This document shows positions 17,148-25,415 of a stretch of 64,000 nucleotides of DNA, piece after piece (the stretch's first letter is position 1; each line of letters starts with the position of its first letter). The notes under the pieces were generated by a model, which saw nothing but the letters and a program-made list of their open reading frames with translations, was not told the origin of the DNA and made no database searches. Source of the DNA: GCA-2746605 sp963710615 (GTDB lineage: Bacteria > Bacteroidota > Ignavibacteria > Ignavibacteriales > Melioribacteraceae); assembly GCA_963710615.1 (NCBI GenBank), contig CAVQBF010000005.1, forward strand, positions 124,001 to 188,000, written 5' to 3'. A program made the position numbers and the translations under genes.

Positions 17148-18113
17148 TTGAAAAAAGAATTTGTAATTACTATCGATTTGGGCGGGACGAAAATATTAAC
17201 GGCTTTGATAAATAAAAAAAAGCAAATTGTTGATCGTGTAAAAATGCCGACCGATGCTAATAAAGGTCCTAAATTTATTGTTGAATGTATTGCAAAATCG
17301 GTAAAAGAGTTAATTGAAAAAACAAAAATAAGTGAAAAAAGAGTGAATGCGTTGGCGCTTGGTGTTCCGGGTACAGTTAATCCAAAAAGTGGAATTATTT
17401 CAGTTGCCCCGAATTTGAATATAAAAGATTTTAACATCAAGAGAGAGCTTCAAAAATATTTTAAGATACCAGTTTTTTTGGAAAATGATGTTAACATGGC
17501 TGGATTGGGAATTAAAATTTTTGAGTACAATAATAAAGTTAATAACATGCTTGTTGTGTTTGTCGGGACGGGAATTGGCGGTGCACTTTTCTTTAACGGT
17601 AAACTTTATAGAGGTTCTTCATTTTATGCAGGCGAAATTGGACATATGAAAGTCAATTCGGATGGCTCTTTCAGTTCTGATAGCGGACATTCTACTTTTG
17701 AGAATATAGCAAGTAGAACTGCAATAGTTAATTCAATAATTCGAAAATCTAAGGAAAATGAAACTTCCTTAAATGAAATAATTAGTGCAAGCGAAAAGAT
17801 AAAAAGTAAAACGCTTGCAAAGGCGATAAGGAAAAAAGACAAGCTTGTTATTCAAGAAATGGAGTATGCTTGCAATGCTATAGGCACTGTTCTTGGAAGT
17901 CTTACAACACTCCTTAATTTAGATACAATTGTTCTTGGTGGTGGAGTTATTGAAGCAAATGAGAAATTTATGTTGACCAGAATTAAAAAATCTTTTGCTG
18001 ATTCAGTAATTGAATCTGCAGGAAAAATTGTAAAAATAACCGCTACTAAATTAGGTGATGATGCACCTCTTTACGGTGGTATGGCTTTAGCTGAAGAATT
18101 TCTCAACAAGTAG
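17148..18113 (+). CDS. ROK-family sugar kinase-like protein lacking the zinc motif
   Basis: 321 residues, TTG start. The ATPase folds of ROK proteins are present: ITIDLGGTKILTALI (phosphate-1), GVPGTVN, the catalytic Asp114 in LENDVNMAGLG, FVGTGIGGALFFNGKLYRG, and GEIGHMKV with Glu163 and His166. Family members are mostly glucokinases, N-acetylglucosamine/mannosamine kinases, or NagC-type repressors; no helix-turn-helix is present here. The usual CxCGxxGCxE zinc site after GEIGHM is replaced by a Ser/His-rich stretch (about residues 171-186) without a single Cys. Kinase activity is plausible, since the catalytic Asp remains. The beta-lactamase-like gene begins 9 bases after the stop. Confidence 0.9.
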   Translation: MKKEFVITIDLGGTKILTALINKKKQIVDRVKMPTDANKGPKFIVECIAKSVKELIEKTKISEKRVNALALGVPGTVNPKSGIISVAPNLNIKDFNIKRELQKYFKIPVFLENDVNMAGLGIKIFEYNNKVNNMLVVFVGTGIGGALFFNGKLYRGSSFYAGEIGHMKVNSDGSFSSDSGHSTFENIASRTAIVNSIIRKSKENETSLNEIISASEKIKSKTLAKAIRKKDKLVIQEMEYACNAIGTVLGSLTTLLNLDTIVLGGGVIEANEKFMLTRIKKSFADSVIESAGKIVKITATKLGDDAPLYGGMALAEEFLNK

Positions 18114-18122
18114 GCAGTAAAA

Positions 18123-18923
18123 ATGAAGAAATTTGTATTATTGATTATTCTTGTGAGTTTTAGTTCATGTTCACAACAAACAGAGAATAGTCAGCAAGTT
18201 ATCATTCCCACAGATAAATGGAACAATCATTTTACTAGTGCAGAAGTTGAAGGTACTTTTGTTTTAACAAAATTGAACTCTGACACATTAATTGTTTATA
18301 ATGTTGAAAGGGCAAAAACGGGTTTTCTACCGGCTTCAACATTTAAGATTCCAAACTCTTTGATTTCATTGGAAAGTAAAGTAATTGCTGATGAGAATGA
18401 AATAATTAAATGGGATGGTAAGAAAAGATTCTATGATAAATGGAATCAAGACCAGAATTTGAGTTCAGCGATAAAGTTTTCTTGCGTATGGTTTTATCAA
18501 GAATTAGCCAGAAGAGTTGGCAAAGAAAAAATGCAGTATTACTTGGATACTTTAAATTACGGCAATAGCAAAATGGGTTCCGATGTTGACAAATTTTGGC
18601 TTGAAGGTGATATAAGAATTTCAGCCATTGAACAAGTCGAATTTCTTACAAAATTCTTGAATTGTAATTTGCCTTTTTCTAAAAGGAATTTTGATATTGT
18701 CGAGAAAATTATGCTTGTTGATTCAACCGATAATTATAAGCAATTTGCTAAAACCGGCTGGGGTGGAGATGATGATAATCAAGTTGGCTGGTATGTTGGA
18801 TTTGTAAAGAATAAGTTTGGAGTTTGGATATTTGCATTAAATATTCATATAAAGAAAGATGATGATGCTCAGTTTAGGAAGAAAATTGTTAACGATATAT
18901 TGAAACGAGAAGGAATAATTTAA
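18123..18923 (+). CDS. Class D (OXA-type) beta-lactamase-like lipoprotein
   Basis: 266 residues. A short lipoprotein signal ends in FSSC, placing the acylated Cys at residue 16. All class D active-site elements are visible: Ser72-T-F-Lys75, the SxV motif Ser120-Cys-Val122 followed by FYQELARRVG, Tyr146-Gly-Asn148, Trp159 in FWLEGDIRISAIEQVEFL, and Lys210-Thr-Gly212. Such enzymes acylate and hydrolyse beta-lactams using a carbamylated lysine. A close relative is the sensor domain of BlaR-type receptors, but no receptor membrane domain is attached here. It probably sits in the periplasm on a membrane. It is co-directional with the ROK gene (9-base gap). No mobile element flanks it. Confidence 0.93.
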   Translation: MKKFVLLIILVSFSSCSQQTENSQQVIIPTDKWNNHFTSAEVEGTFVLTKLNSDTLIVYNVERAKTGFLPASTFKIPNSLISLESKVIADENEIIKWDGKKRFYDKWNQDQNLSSAIKFSCVWFYQELARRVGKEKMQYYLDTLNYGNSKMGSDVDKFWLEGDIRISAIEQVEFLTKFLNCNLPFSKRNFDIVEKIMLVDSTDNYKQFAKTGWGGDDDNQVGWYVGFVKNKFGVWIFALNIHIKKDDDAQFRKKIVNDILKREGII

Positions 18924-18956
18924 AACTGTACAATAAATTTGTATTTCTTTAACCTG

Positions 18957-20903
18957 CTAATCTTTTAGTTCCTCATTTACACGTTCCAAATTTTCATGAA
19001 CTAATGTCCATTCATCATATAATTTTTCTAACTCTGATTTTATTCCTTCATAATCAAGTTTGTTCTGTTTGGCATGCACCGGATTTGAGTATACATCTTC
19101 TTTTGTAAAATCAGTTTCAAGCTTATGTTTTTTATTCTCAAGTTCTTCAATTTTTGTTTCTATTTCAGAAATTGAGATCTTCAATTTTTTTGTTGCCAAG
19201 TGTTCACGCTGTCTCTTTTCTGCCTCTAATCTTTTTTCATCTTTTCTATTTAACTTTTTGGCCTTACTAGTAAGATTTTCAGTAACTTCGCTGATAGCAA
19301 ATTCTTCTTTTTTTCTTAAGTAGTAATCAATGCCACCAACATACTCTTTAATACTTTTATTCCTAACTTCAATAACCTTTGTTACAATAGGTTCAAGAAA
19401 ATCAATATCATGAGAAACAATAATTAAAGTCCCGTTAAATTCCATTAGTGCATTCTGAACAATTTTTTTGGATTCAAAATCTAAATGGTTTGTGGGCTCA
19501 TCGAGAATAATTGTATTTGCTTTAGTCAGCAAAACTTTTGCCAATGCAACTCTACTTTTTTCTCCTCCGGAAAGTACTTGGATTTTCTTAAACACATCTT
19601 CGCCATTAAATAGAAAAGCTCCCAAAACTGTTCTGAGTTGCCCGATAGTATTTTCAGGATCACTTTCGGCTATTTCTGTAATTATATCATTAGAGACATT
19701 AAGATTATCTACAACATCTTGTGCATAAAATGAGACGAGTGTATTGTGACCAAATTCAATATTGCCGGAGGTTGGATCTAACCTATTAGAAATTATCTTT
19801 GCTAAAGTTGTTTTACCAGCTCCATTTGGTCCTACAAGTGCAATTTTTTCACCGCGTTCAATTTGGAATTCAACATTTTGTAAAACCAAATTATCTTCAT
19901 AAGATTTTGATAAACTTTTTACTTTAAGAGGAATTATCCCGCTTGGCTTAGTATCAAAAAATCGAAATCGTATTTTGTTTTCAGTTTCAGAAAGTTGAAT
20001 TCTTTCTATTTTCTCAAGCTGTTTTACTCTGCTTTGAACTTGTTTTGCTTTAGTAGCTTTATATCTAAAACGCTCAATAAATTGTTCAGTCTGTTTTATT
20101 TTTTTTTGCTGATCAGTATATTCCAATTTTAATCTTTCGGCACGATCATTCTTAAAGTTAAGATAATCGTTATAATTGCCTTTGTAAAAAGTTACATTAT
20201 TGTTATAAATCTCTAGAGTTTTACTGCAGATATTATTTACAAAATATCTATCGTGACTAACCAAAATTATTGCACCGTTAAAGGATTTTAGAAATTTTAC
20301 AAGCCATTGCAGGGAATCAATATCGAGGTGATTTGTAGGTTCATCAAGAAGAATAATATTGTTTTCGGAAGTTAATATTTTTGCAAGCTCAACCCGCATT
20401 TGCCAGCCGCCAGAAAGTTCTGAAGTTTTATTACCAAAACTGCTTTCCTGAAATCCAAGTCCCATAAGTATTTTTTCAATTTTCGAATCTATTTCATAGT
20501 AACCTAATTTTTCCTTCTTGTCATTCAAATCACCCAACTTTGAAATCAGTTTATCGTGTTCTTCTTTTGATAAATCGATATTATCTAAATTTAAGTGTAT
20601 TTCTCTTTCAGTGTCATCAATCTCATTAATAAAATCAATAGATTTTTTAACTTCATTAAAAATTGAATTGTTTGTTTGCGAGATTAGTTCTTGCGGAAGA
20701 TAACCAATTCTAATACCCTTCATGAACTGAATCGATCCATCTTCTTGGGTCTGCTGACCCGCAAGAATTTTTAAAAATGTAGATTTCCCAGTTCCGTTAG
20801 AACCGACCAATGCAATTCTATCGCTTGGTAAAATTTTTAAGTTTACGTTTTCAAAGAGGTAAGAACCGGTAAACTGAACAGCGAGATTTTTAATATCAAT
20901 CAT
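18957..20903 (-). CDS. ABC-F family ATPase (Uup/YdiF-like)
   Basis: 648 residues with two ABC cassettes and no membrane segments. Walker A sequences are GSNGTGKST and GPNGAGKTT; signatures are ELSGGWQMRVELA and VLSGGEKSRVALAK; Walker B segments are IILLDEPTNHLDID and TIILDEPTNHLDFE. A charged linker (KQVQSRVKQLEKIERI) separates them and a C-terminal coiled coil (about residues 555-648) ends the protein. ABC-F proteins act on the ribosome, near the E site, or in DNA metabolism (Uup), and some give antibiotic protection; the family is not involved in transport. Which branch this belongs to is not resolvable here. The gene starts 12 bases after the PorZ-like gene. Confidence 0.94.
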   Translation of the reverse strand: MIDIKNLAVQFTGSYLFENVNLKILPSDRIALVGSNGTGKSTFLKILAGQQTQEDGSIQFMKGIRIGYLPQELISQTNNSIFNEVKKSIDFINEIDDTEREIHLNLDNIDLSKEEHDKLISKLGDLNDKKEKLGYYEIDSKIEKILMGLGFQESSFGNKTSELSGGWQMRVELAKILTSENNIILLDEPTNHLDIDSLQWLVKFLKSFNGAIILVSHDRYFVNNICSKTLEIYNNNVTFYKGNYNDYLNFKNDRAERLKLEYTDQQKKIKQTEQFIERFRYKATKAKQVQSRVKQLEKIERIQLSETENKIRFRFFDTKPSGIIPLKVKSLSKSYEDNLVLQNVEFQIERGEKIALVGPNGAGKTTLAKIISNRLDPTSGNIEFGHNTLVSFYAQDVVDNLNVSNDIITEIAESDPENTIGQLRTVLGAFLFNGEDVFKKIQVLSGGEKSRVALAKVLLTKANTIILDEPTNHLDFESKKIVQNALMEFNGTLIIVSHDIDFLEPIVTKVIEVRNKSIKEYVGGIDYYLRKKEEFAISEVTENLTSKAKKLNRKDEKRLEAEKRQREHLATKKLKISISEIETKIEELENKKHKLETDFTKEDVYSNPVHAKQNKLDYEGIKSELEKLYDEWTLVHENLERVNEELKD

Positions 20904-20915
20904 AAAGTGAAGTTA

Positions 20916-23135
20916 TTATTTTTTTATGACCGCAAATTTTGCATGACCAACTTCATTTGCTTCCGAATCGAATGCAACCACTAGATATACACCACTTGCT
21001 ATTTGTCTTCCATTAAAATCTCTGCAATCCCAAAAAGTTGTCTTACCTCCAATTGCTCTGAACTCATTAATTAAGTTACCGGAAATATCTAAAATTTTAA
21101 TCTCTGAATTTTCAATTAGTCCATCAATAATTATGTTTGTATTGTTTGTACCACTTAAAAAAACAGGATTGGGATAAACGAACAATTCAGAAAAATTTTC
21201 ATTTGGCTCATTAAACATTGTAGAAATTGCTGTAATGCCAAAGTCAGTTCCAGCATATACAATTCCGTTTTTATTATCCATAGCTAAACTCTTTATATTA
21301 TCGGAAGGCAGCGGGGAATTTGATTTATTATAATTAGCAAGCAGAAAAGAACCATCGGAACTTGTAAGGAAAATTCCTTTCTCAGTACCAAACCATTTCT
21401 GATTTAGAGGATCAACTACAATACAATTAATTGTCTGCTGTCTCATTGAAAAATATTGATCACCTCTAACAAAAGATGGATCGGAAGTATTCGGAATTAC
21501 ATCAACACCCACACTTGTACCTATTATCAATTCGCCAAATTTATCAATTGCCAATGCTCTAACATCTCTATTTCTTAGACCATTGCTTTGACTCAACTTT
21601 CCCCAAACATCATCAGAGAGATTCTCAAGTGTTCCATTTTCATTGAAGTAAAATAAACCATCTGTGGCCACATCGCCATTAAAATCGCCGGCAAACCATT
21701 TAGTATTATTTTCGTCGATTACCAAATTTGTAACATTTACGATAGTAGGAAATAAAGGAGAATCAAATTCATAACTAAAAATATTATTTTCCGGCGTAAT
21801 TACACTTATTGGTTTTCTATCTGCAGCCCAATAGTTTAATAGCCAAGTATTCTCTTCGGTATCTTCTTGAACATTATTGATTACTAGAAATGAATTTGCC
21901 TCTGGAATACCGACTAAATCGGTTGTTAAATCATCATAAACTTCATATTCATTATTCTGATACTTTATAAAACCTCGTCCCCAAGTAGATAAATAAACCG
22001 CATTTTTAGAAGAAGAAACTATATGAAAATCATTTATCCTAAACTGAGGATTTGATTCTTTATTTATCGTCTGCCAATTATCTCGGTCAAATTTTAAAAC
22101 ACCTATTCCATTATTATCTTTACCAGTTGCCGCCCAAAGATTACCATCACTATCAACTGTTATGCTAATAAATGCATTCGTTTCGGGAGTATTTGGTTTT
22201 ACAATTTTATTTCCGGAGCCGCTTTGCTGGATTAGCCCTTTGCTAGTTCCAATAAAGGACTCTTCATCATGGAATACTAATTTTTGTAAAAATGAATTTT
22301 CTGATCGATATATTACTTCATCTGTTTGATTGAATTTATGTATAGTTGTTAAAAGCACTGAATAAAGTGATTCACCCTGAATTTGAAAATCTATTACATC
22401 AAAATTATCGTAAAGTCTTTGTTCCCATACCCCAGAATTAAGTCTAAATACTCCGTCGTTAGTGCCAATATGCAACTGATTGTTATACTCGGTTAATTTA
22501 TAGATTGTATTTGCAGGAATATTAACTCCAATACTATCGTTTGTCCAAGATTCGGGAGCGGCTAAATTATTAAACCCTGTTTTCTTTCTTGCAATACCGG
22601 CTTGGGTAACAACATAAATAGTATTACCAATAAATATATTTTTTACAGGGGTCTCGCTAGTAAAATTCCCAAACTTTAAGATACTGTCAAAAAAGGAAAG
22701 ATCATTTGTGTTAATTAAAGAAAGACCAAACTCTGTAGAAACAAATGCTGTATCGCCGCTTATCTGAATATCATTAATCCTCTTATTATTTTTATCAGTC
22801 TTAAATATTTGTAGAATAGTTTTAACTTCATTTGTATTCGGATCAAGTACATCAATAAATCCCTCAAGTGTACCAATCCAAATTTTATTGTCTTTATCAA
22901 TTGCAATGGAAGTTATTGAATGACTAGATAAATTCTCGGACTTTGTATAAAGTTGATAACTGCTATCAGATATTGAAAAACTAAAAACTCCACCGTTTGT
23001 AGCTGCCCAAACAATATTATCTCTAATCTCAAGATCTTTTATATCTTGCATATCGGTATAATTTTGCCAGCCAATAACTTGCTGTGCATTTATTGAAAAA
23101 GAAAATAATAACAAAAAAACTAAAATTTTATTCAT
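20916..23135 (-). CDS. PorZ-like beta-propeller protein with T9SS C-terminal domain
   Basis: 739 residues with a signal peptide (about 1-17, ending FSINA). The N-terminus (QVIGWQNYTDMQDIKDLEI, WAATNGGVFSF, SLSSH-like ITSIAIDKDNKIWIGT) and repeated blades of the type DKFGELIIGTSVGVDVI read as two-component-regulator propeller repeats. The last ~90 residues form a T9SS sorting domain (FVYPNPVFLSG ... ISGNLINEF ... GVYLVVAF). This is the architecture of PorZ, the surface component of the T9SS attachment complex, but other propeller proteins share it, so the assignment is probable only. It lies between a PHP phosphoesterase gene and an ABC-F gene on the same strand. Confidence 0.8.
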   Translation of the reverse strand: MNKILVFLLLFSFSINAQQVIGWQNYTDMQDIKDLEIRDNIVWAATNGGVFSFSISDSSYQLYTKSENLSSHSITSIAIDKDNKIWIGTLEGFIDVLDPNTNEVKTILQIFKTDKNNKRINDIQISGDTAFVSTEFGLSLINTNDLSFFDSILKFGNFTSETPVKNIFIGNTIYVVTQAGIARKKTGFNNLAAPESWTNDSIGVNIPANTIYKLTEYNNQLHIGTNDGVFRLNSGVWEQRLYDNFDVIDFQIQGESLYSVLLTTIHKFNQTDEVIYRSENSFLQKLVFHDEESFIGTSKGLIQQSGSGNKIVKPNTPETNAFISITVDSDGNLWAATGKDNNGIGVLKFDRDNWQTINKESNPQFRINDFHIVSSSKNAVYLSTWGRGFIKYQNNEYEVYDDLTTDLVGIPEANSFLVINNVQEDTEENTWLLNYWAADRKPISVITPENNIFSYEFDSPLFPTIVNVTNLVIDENNTKWFAGDFNGDVATDGLFYFNENGTLENLSDDVWGKLSQSNGLRNRDVRALAIDKFGELIIGTSVGVDVIPNTSDPSFVRGDQYFSMRQQTINCIVVDPLNQKWFGTEKGIFLTSSDGSFLLANYNKSNSPLPSDNIKSLAMDNKNGIVYAGTDFGITAISTMFNEPNENFSELFVYPNPVFLSGTNNTNIIIDGLIENSEIKILDISGNLINEFRAIGGKTTFWDCRDFNGRQIASGVYLVVAFDSEANEVGHAKFAVIKK

Positions 23136-23201
23136 CGTTCCTTCAATTTTTCTAAAAGATAAAAATTTTCGTAATCAGAAGAAGTCTAAATAATAATGAC
23201 C

Positions 23202-24038
23202 TTAATCTGCAATCTTATTTTGGGCCATTTTTCTAATATTTCCAACAATGGAATCAGAAACTGTATATTTGCCAAAATTATCGTCATCATTTCTAAATCC
23301 TCCGTGAAAATCAGAGCCGCCAGATTCTAAGAGACAATATTGGCTTACAATTCCCCGATAGAATTTTTGCTGTGATCTTTTATGCGATGGATGCACAACC
23401 TCTATTCCGTCAATACCTAATTGGATGAGTGATGTTAAAATTGATTCTTTCATTTTTCCTGGATGAGCAATAAATGCAAGTCCACCAGCATCATTAATGA
23501 TTTTAATTGCACTTAAAGGGGACACATGAATTTTCTTTTCATGAGCAGGGGCTCCGTCACCAATATATTTATTAAACGCCGATTGAAAATTTTTCACAAA
23601 ACCTTTTTCTACCATTGCATTTGCAATATGTGGTCTGCAGATTGGCGAATTTTTGGCAATCTTTTCAACTTCCTTAAGTTTTATATCAATTCCAATTTTC
23701 TTAAGTTTATTAAGAATTCGTTTTGCTCTTTCAAGTCTCTCATTTCTAAAAAATTTAAGATATTTATTGAGTTCAGAGTCTTTATGGTCAACAAAATATC
23801 CTAAAAGATGTACTTCTTTGCCTTCAACATCAGTGCTAATTTCTAAACCAGGGATAACTTCTACGCCAATTTTCGCACCGTATTTACGCGATTCTTCAAT
23901 TCCATCTACACTGTCATGATCAGTAATAGCTACTATCTCAATATTTTTTTCTTTGGCAAGATTAAGTAATTCTTTATATGAATTTGCTCCATCGGAGTAT
24001 AAAGTATGGGTGTGCAAATCAGCTTTTTTTTTATTCAA
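23202..24038 (-). CDS. PHP-domain phosphoesterase (TrpH/RNase AM-like)
   Basis: 278 residues. The N-terminal PHP metal motif ADLHTHTLYSDGANSY is followed by VAITDHDSVDGIEES, IPGLEISTDVEGKEVHLLGYF, a central CRPHIANAM helix, AFIAHPGK and the C-terminal SGGSDFHGG. This arrangement matches the 3',5'-nucleotide bisphosphate phosphatase / RNase AM group (YciV/TrpH), which hydrolyses pAp or trims the 5' ends of rRNA precursors. It appears to head a minus-strand transcript with the propeller protein (66-base gap) and ABC-F. The 299 bases upstream separate it from the divergent gap gene. Confidence 0.92.
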   Translation of the reverse strand: MNKKKADLHTHTLYSDGANSYKELLNLAKEKNIEIVAITDHDSVDGIEESRKYGAKIGVEVIPGLEISTDVEGKEVHLLGYFVDHKDSELNKYLKFFRNERLERAKRILNKLKKIGIDIKLKEVEKIAKNSPICRPHIANAMVEKGFVKNFQSAFNKYIGDGAPAHEKKIHVSPLSAIKIINDAGGLAFIAHPGKMKESILTSLIQLGIDGIEVVHPSHKRSQQKFYRGIVSQYCLLESGGSDFHGGFRNDDDNFGKYTVSDSIVGNIRKMAQNKIAD

Positions 24039-24337
24039 ATTAGTACTTCTTTCTTAAAATTATTAATTATAGAAATTTACATATTTTTAATGAGGATTTC
24101 ACTTATCAGTTAAATTTAATGTGCTCATTTTTATAAAATATTTTACTTTCTACTAATATTTTAACGGTGTGAAAATCACTTAGACCATATCTTTTTTATT
24201 TTTTTTGAAGAAATCAAGATTTTATACTTTTTAGTGCATACCTAAAATCTCTTAATTGTAATTATATTCCCAAAGTATTATCTTTCATAAATGTAAATTA
24301 TTTATTTATTAAAACTAAATCTTAAGGAGTAAGTTAA
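24039..24337. promoter_or_regulatory. Divergent intergenic region between the PHP gene and gap
   Basis: About 300 very AT-rich bases with no open frame of note. They must carry the promoters for gap (+) and the PHP gene (-). I could not pick a -10/-33 pair with confidence. AAGGAG at 24324-24329, eight bases before the gap ATG, is a strong ribosome-binding site by the standards of this window. Confidence 0.5.
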
Positions 24338-25333
24338 ATGGCAATCAAAGTTGGAATTAATGGTTTTGGTAGAATAGGAAGACTTGTTTTTAGAAGATGT
24401 ATGGAATTGGGCGGATTTGATTTTGTTGGGATTAATGACCTTACAGATGCAAAAACATTAGGACATCTTCTAAAGTACGATTCAGTTCACGGTCAATTTA
24501 AGGGAACTATCAAAGTTCAAGGAAACAACCTTATTGTTAACGGCGATAAAATAAAAATTACTGCCGAACGCGATCCAAAAAACTTAAAATGGGGTGAATT
24601 AGGAACTGATGTAGTTGTTGAATCAACAGGTGTTTTTAGAACTCAAGAAGCTTGTATGACACACATTAATAATGGAGCTAAAAAAGTTATCCTGACAGTA
24701 CCTGCAAAAGGTGAAATTGATGCAACTGTAGTATTAGGTGTTAATGACAAAGTTCTAAAAGCTAAGCATAAAGTTATTTCAAATGCTTCATGTACAACAA
24801 ACTGTTTAGCCCCAATGGTTAAAGTATTAAATGATACCTTCGGCGTTAAACAAGGTTTTATGACAACAATTCACTCATACACAAATGACCAGAGAATTTT
24901 AGATTTACCACATTCAGATTTAAGAAGAGCTAGATCGGCTGCTGTTTCAATTATTCCAACAACAACCGGTGCTGCAAAAGCTGTTGGTATTGTTATTCCA
25001 GAACTTAAAGGTAAATTAGATGGTATGGCAATGAGAGTGCCAACTCCTGATGGTTCAATTACTGATTTTGTTGCTGTTCTCAATAAAAATACTACCGTTG
25101 AAGAAGTTAATGCTGCATTCAAAAAAGCTTCTAAAGGAAAAATGAAGGGAATTTTAGAATACACAGAAGATCCAATTGTTTCCGTAGATATAATTGGGAA
25201 CTCTCATTCTAATATTTTTGACGCACTTTCAACTATGGTTCAAGGTAATATGGTTAAAGTTGTGGGATGGTATGACAACGAGTATGGTTACTCATCAAGA
25301 GTTGTTGACTTAATGAAAAAACTTATAAAGTAG
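24338..25333 (+). CDS. gap: Glyceraldehyde-3-phosphate dehydrogenase, type I
   Basis: 331 residues. The NAD-binding start IKVGINGFGRIGRLVFR, the catalytic Cys in SNASCTTNCLAPMVKVL, the His-bearing TTIHSYTNDQRILD, and the C-terminal GWYDNEYGYSSRVVDL are all canonical. It converts glyceraldehyde-3-phosphate to 1,3-bisphosphoglycerate in glycolysis and runs backwards in gluconeogenesis. A strong AAGGAG site precedes it. A clear terminator hairpin separates it from pgk, so pgk probably depends on read-through or on a promoter close to that hairpin. Confidence 0.98.
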   Translation: MAIKVGINGFGRIGRLVFRRCMELGGFDFVGINDLTDAKTLGHLLKYDSVHGQFKGTIKVQGNNLIVNGDKIKITAERDPKNLKWGELGTDVVVESTGVFRTQEACMTHINNGAKKVILTVPAKGEIDATVVLGVNDKVLKAKHKVISNASCTTNCLAPMVKVLNDTFGVKQGFMTTIHSYTNDQRILDLPHSDLRRARSAAVSIIPTTTGAAKAVGIVIPELKGKLDGMAMRVPTPDGSITDFVAVLNKNTTVEEVNAAFKKASKGKMKGILEYTEDPIVSVDIIGNSHSNIFDALSTMVQGNMVKVVGWYDNEYGYSSRVVDLMKKLIK

Positions 25334-25351
25334 GTTGATTGTATTTTTTAT

Positions 25352-25388
25352 AAAGACGCAGTCATTTTTATTTCTGCGTCTTTTTTTT
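25352..25388 (+). terminator. Rho-independent terminator after gap
   Basis: AAAGACGCAG at 25352-25361 pairs perfectly with CTGCGTCTTT at 25374-25383 around a 12-base loop, and T continues unbroken to 25388. This is the clearest terminator in the window. Confidence 0.9.
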
Positions 25389-25415
25389 ATTTAAATGAAA
25401 TTTATTGGAGATAAA

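Noticed and set aside
18123..18923. Beta-lactamase gene as part of an acquired resistance element
   Set aside because: No transposase, integrase, attC-like repeat or other resistance gene is nearby, and its composition is like its neighbours.
18957..20903. ABC-F protein as a membrane transporter ATPase
   Set aside because: It has two fused cassettes, no membrane segments, and no permease gene beside it; ABC-F proteins act on ribosomes or in DNA metabolism.
25395..25415. Upstream ATG at 25395 as the pgk start
   Set aside because: The ATG at 25416 has a well-placed GGAG and fits the family N-terminus; the extra residues MKFIGDK overlap the ribosome-binding site region.
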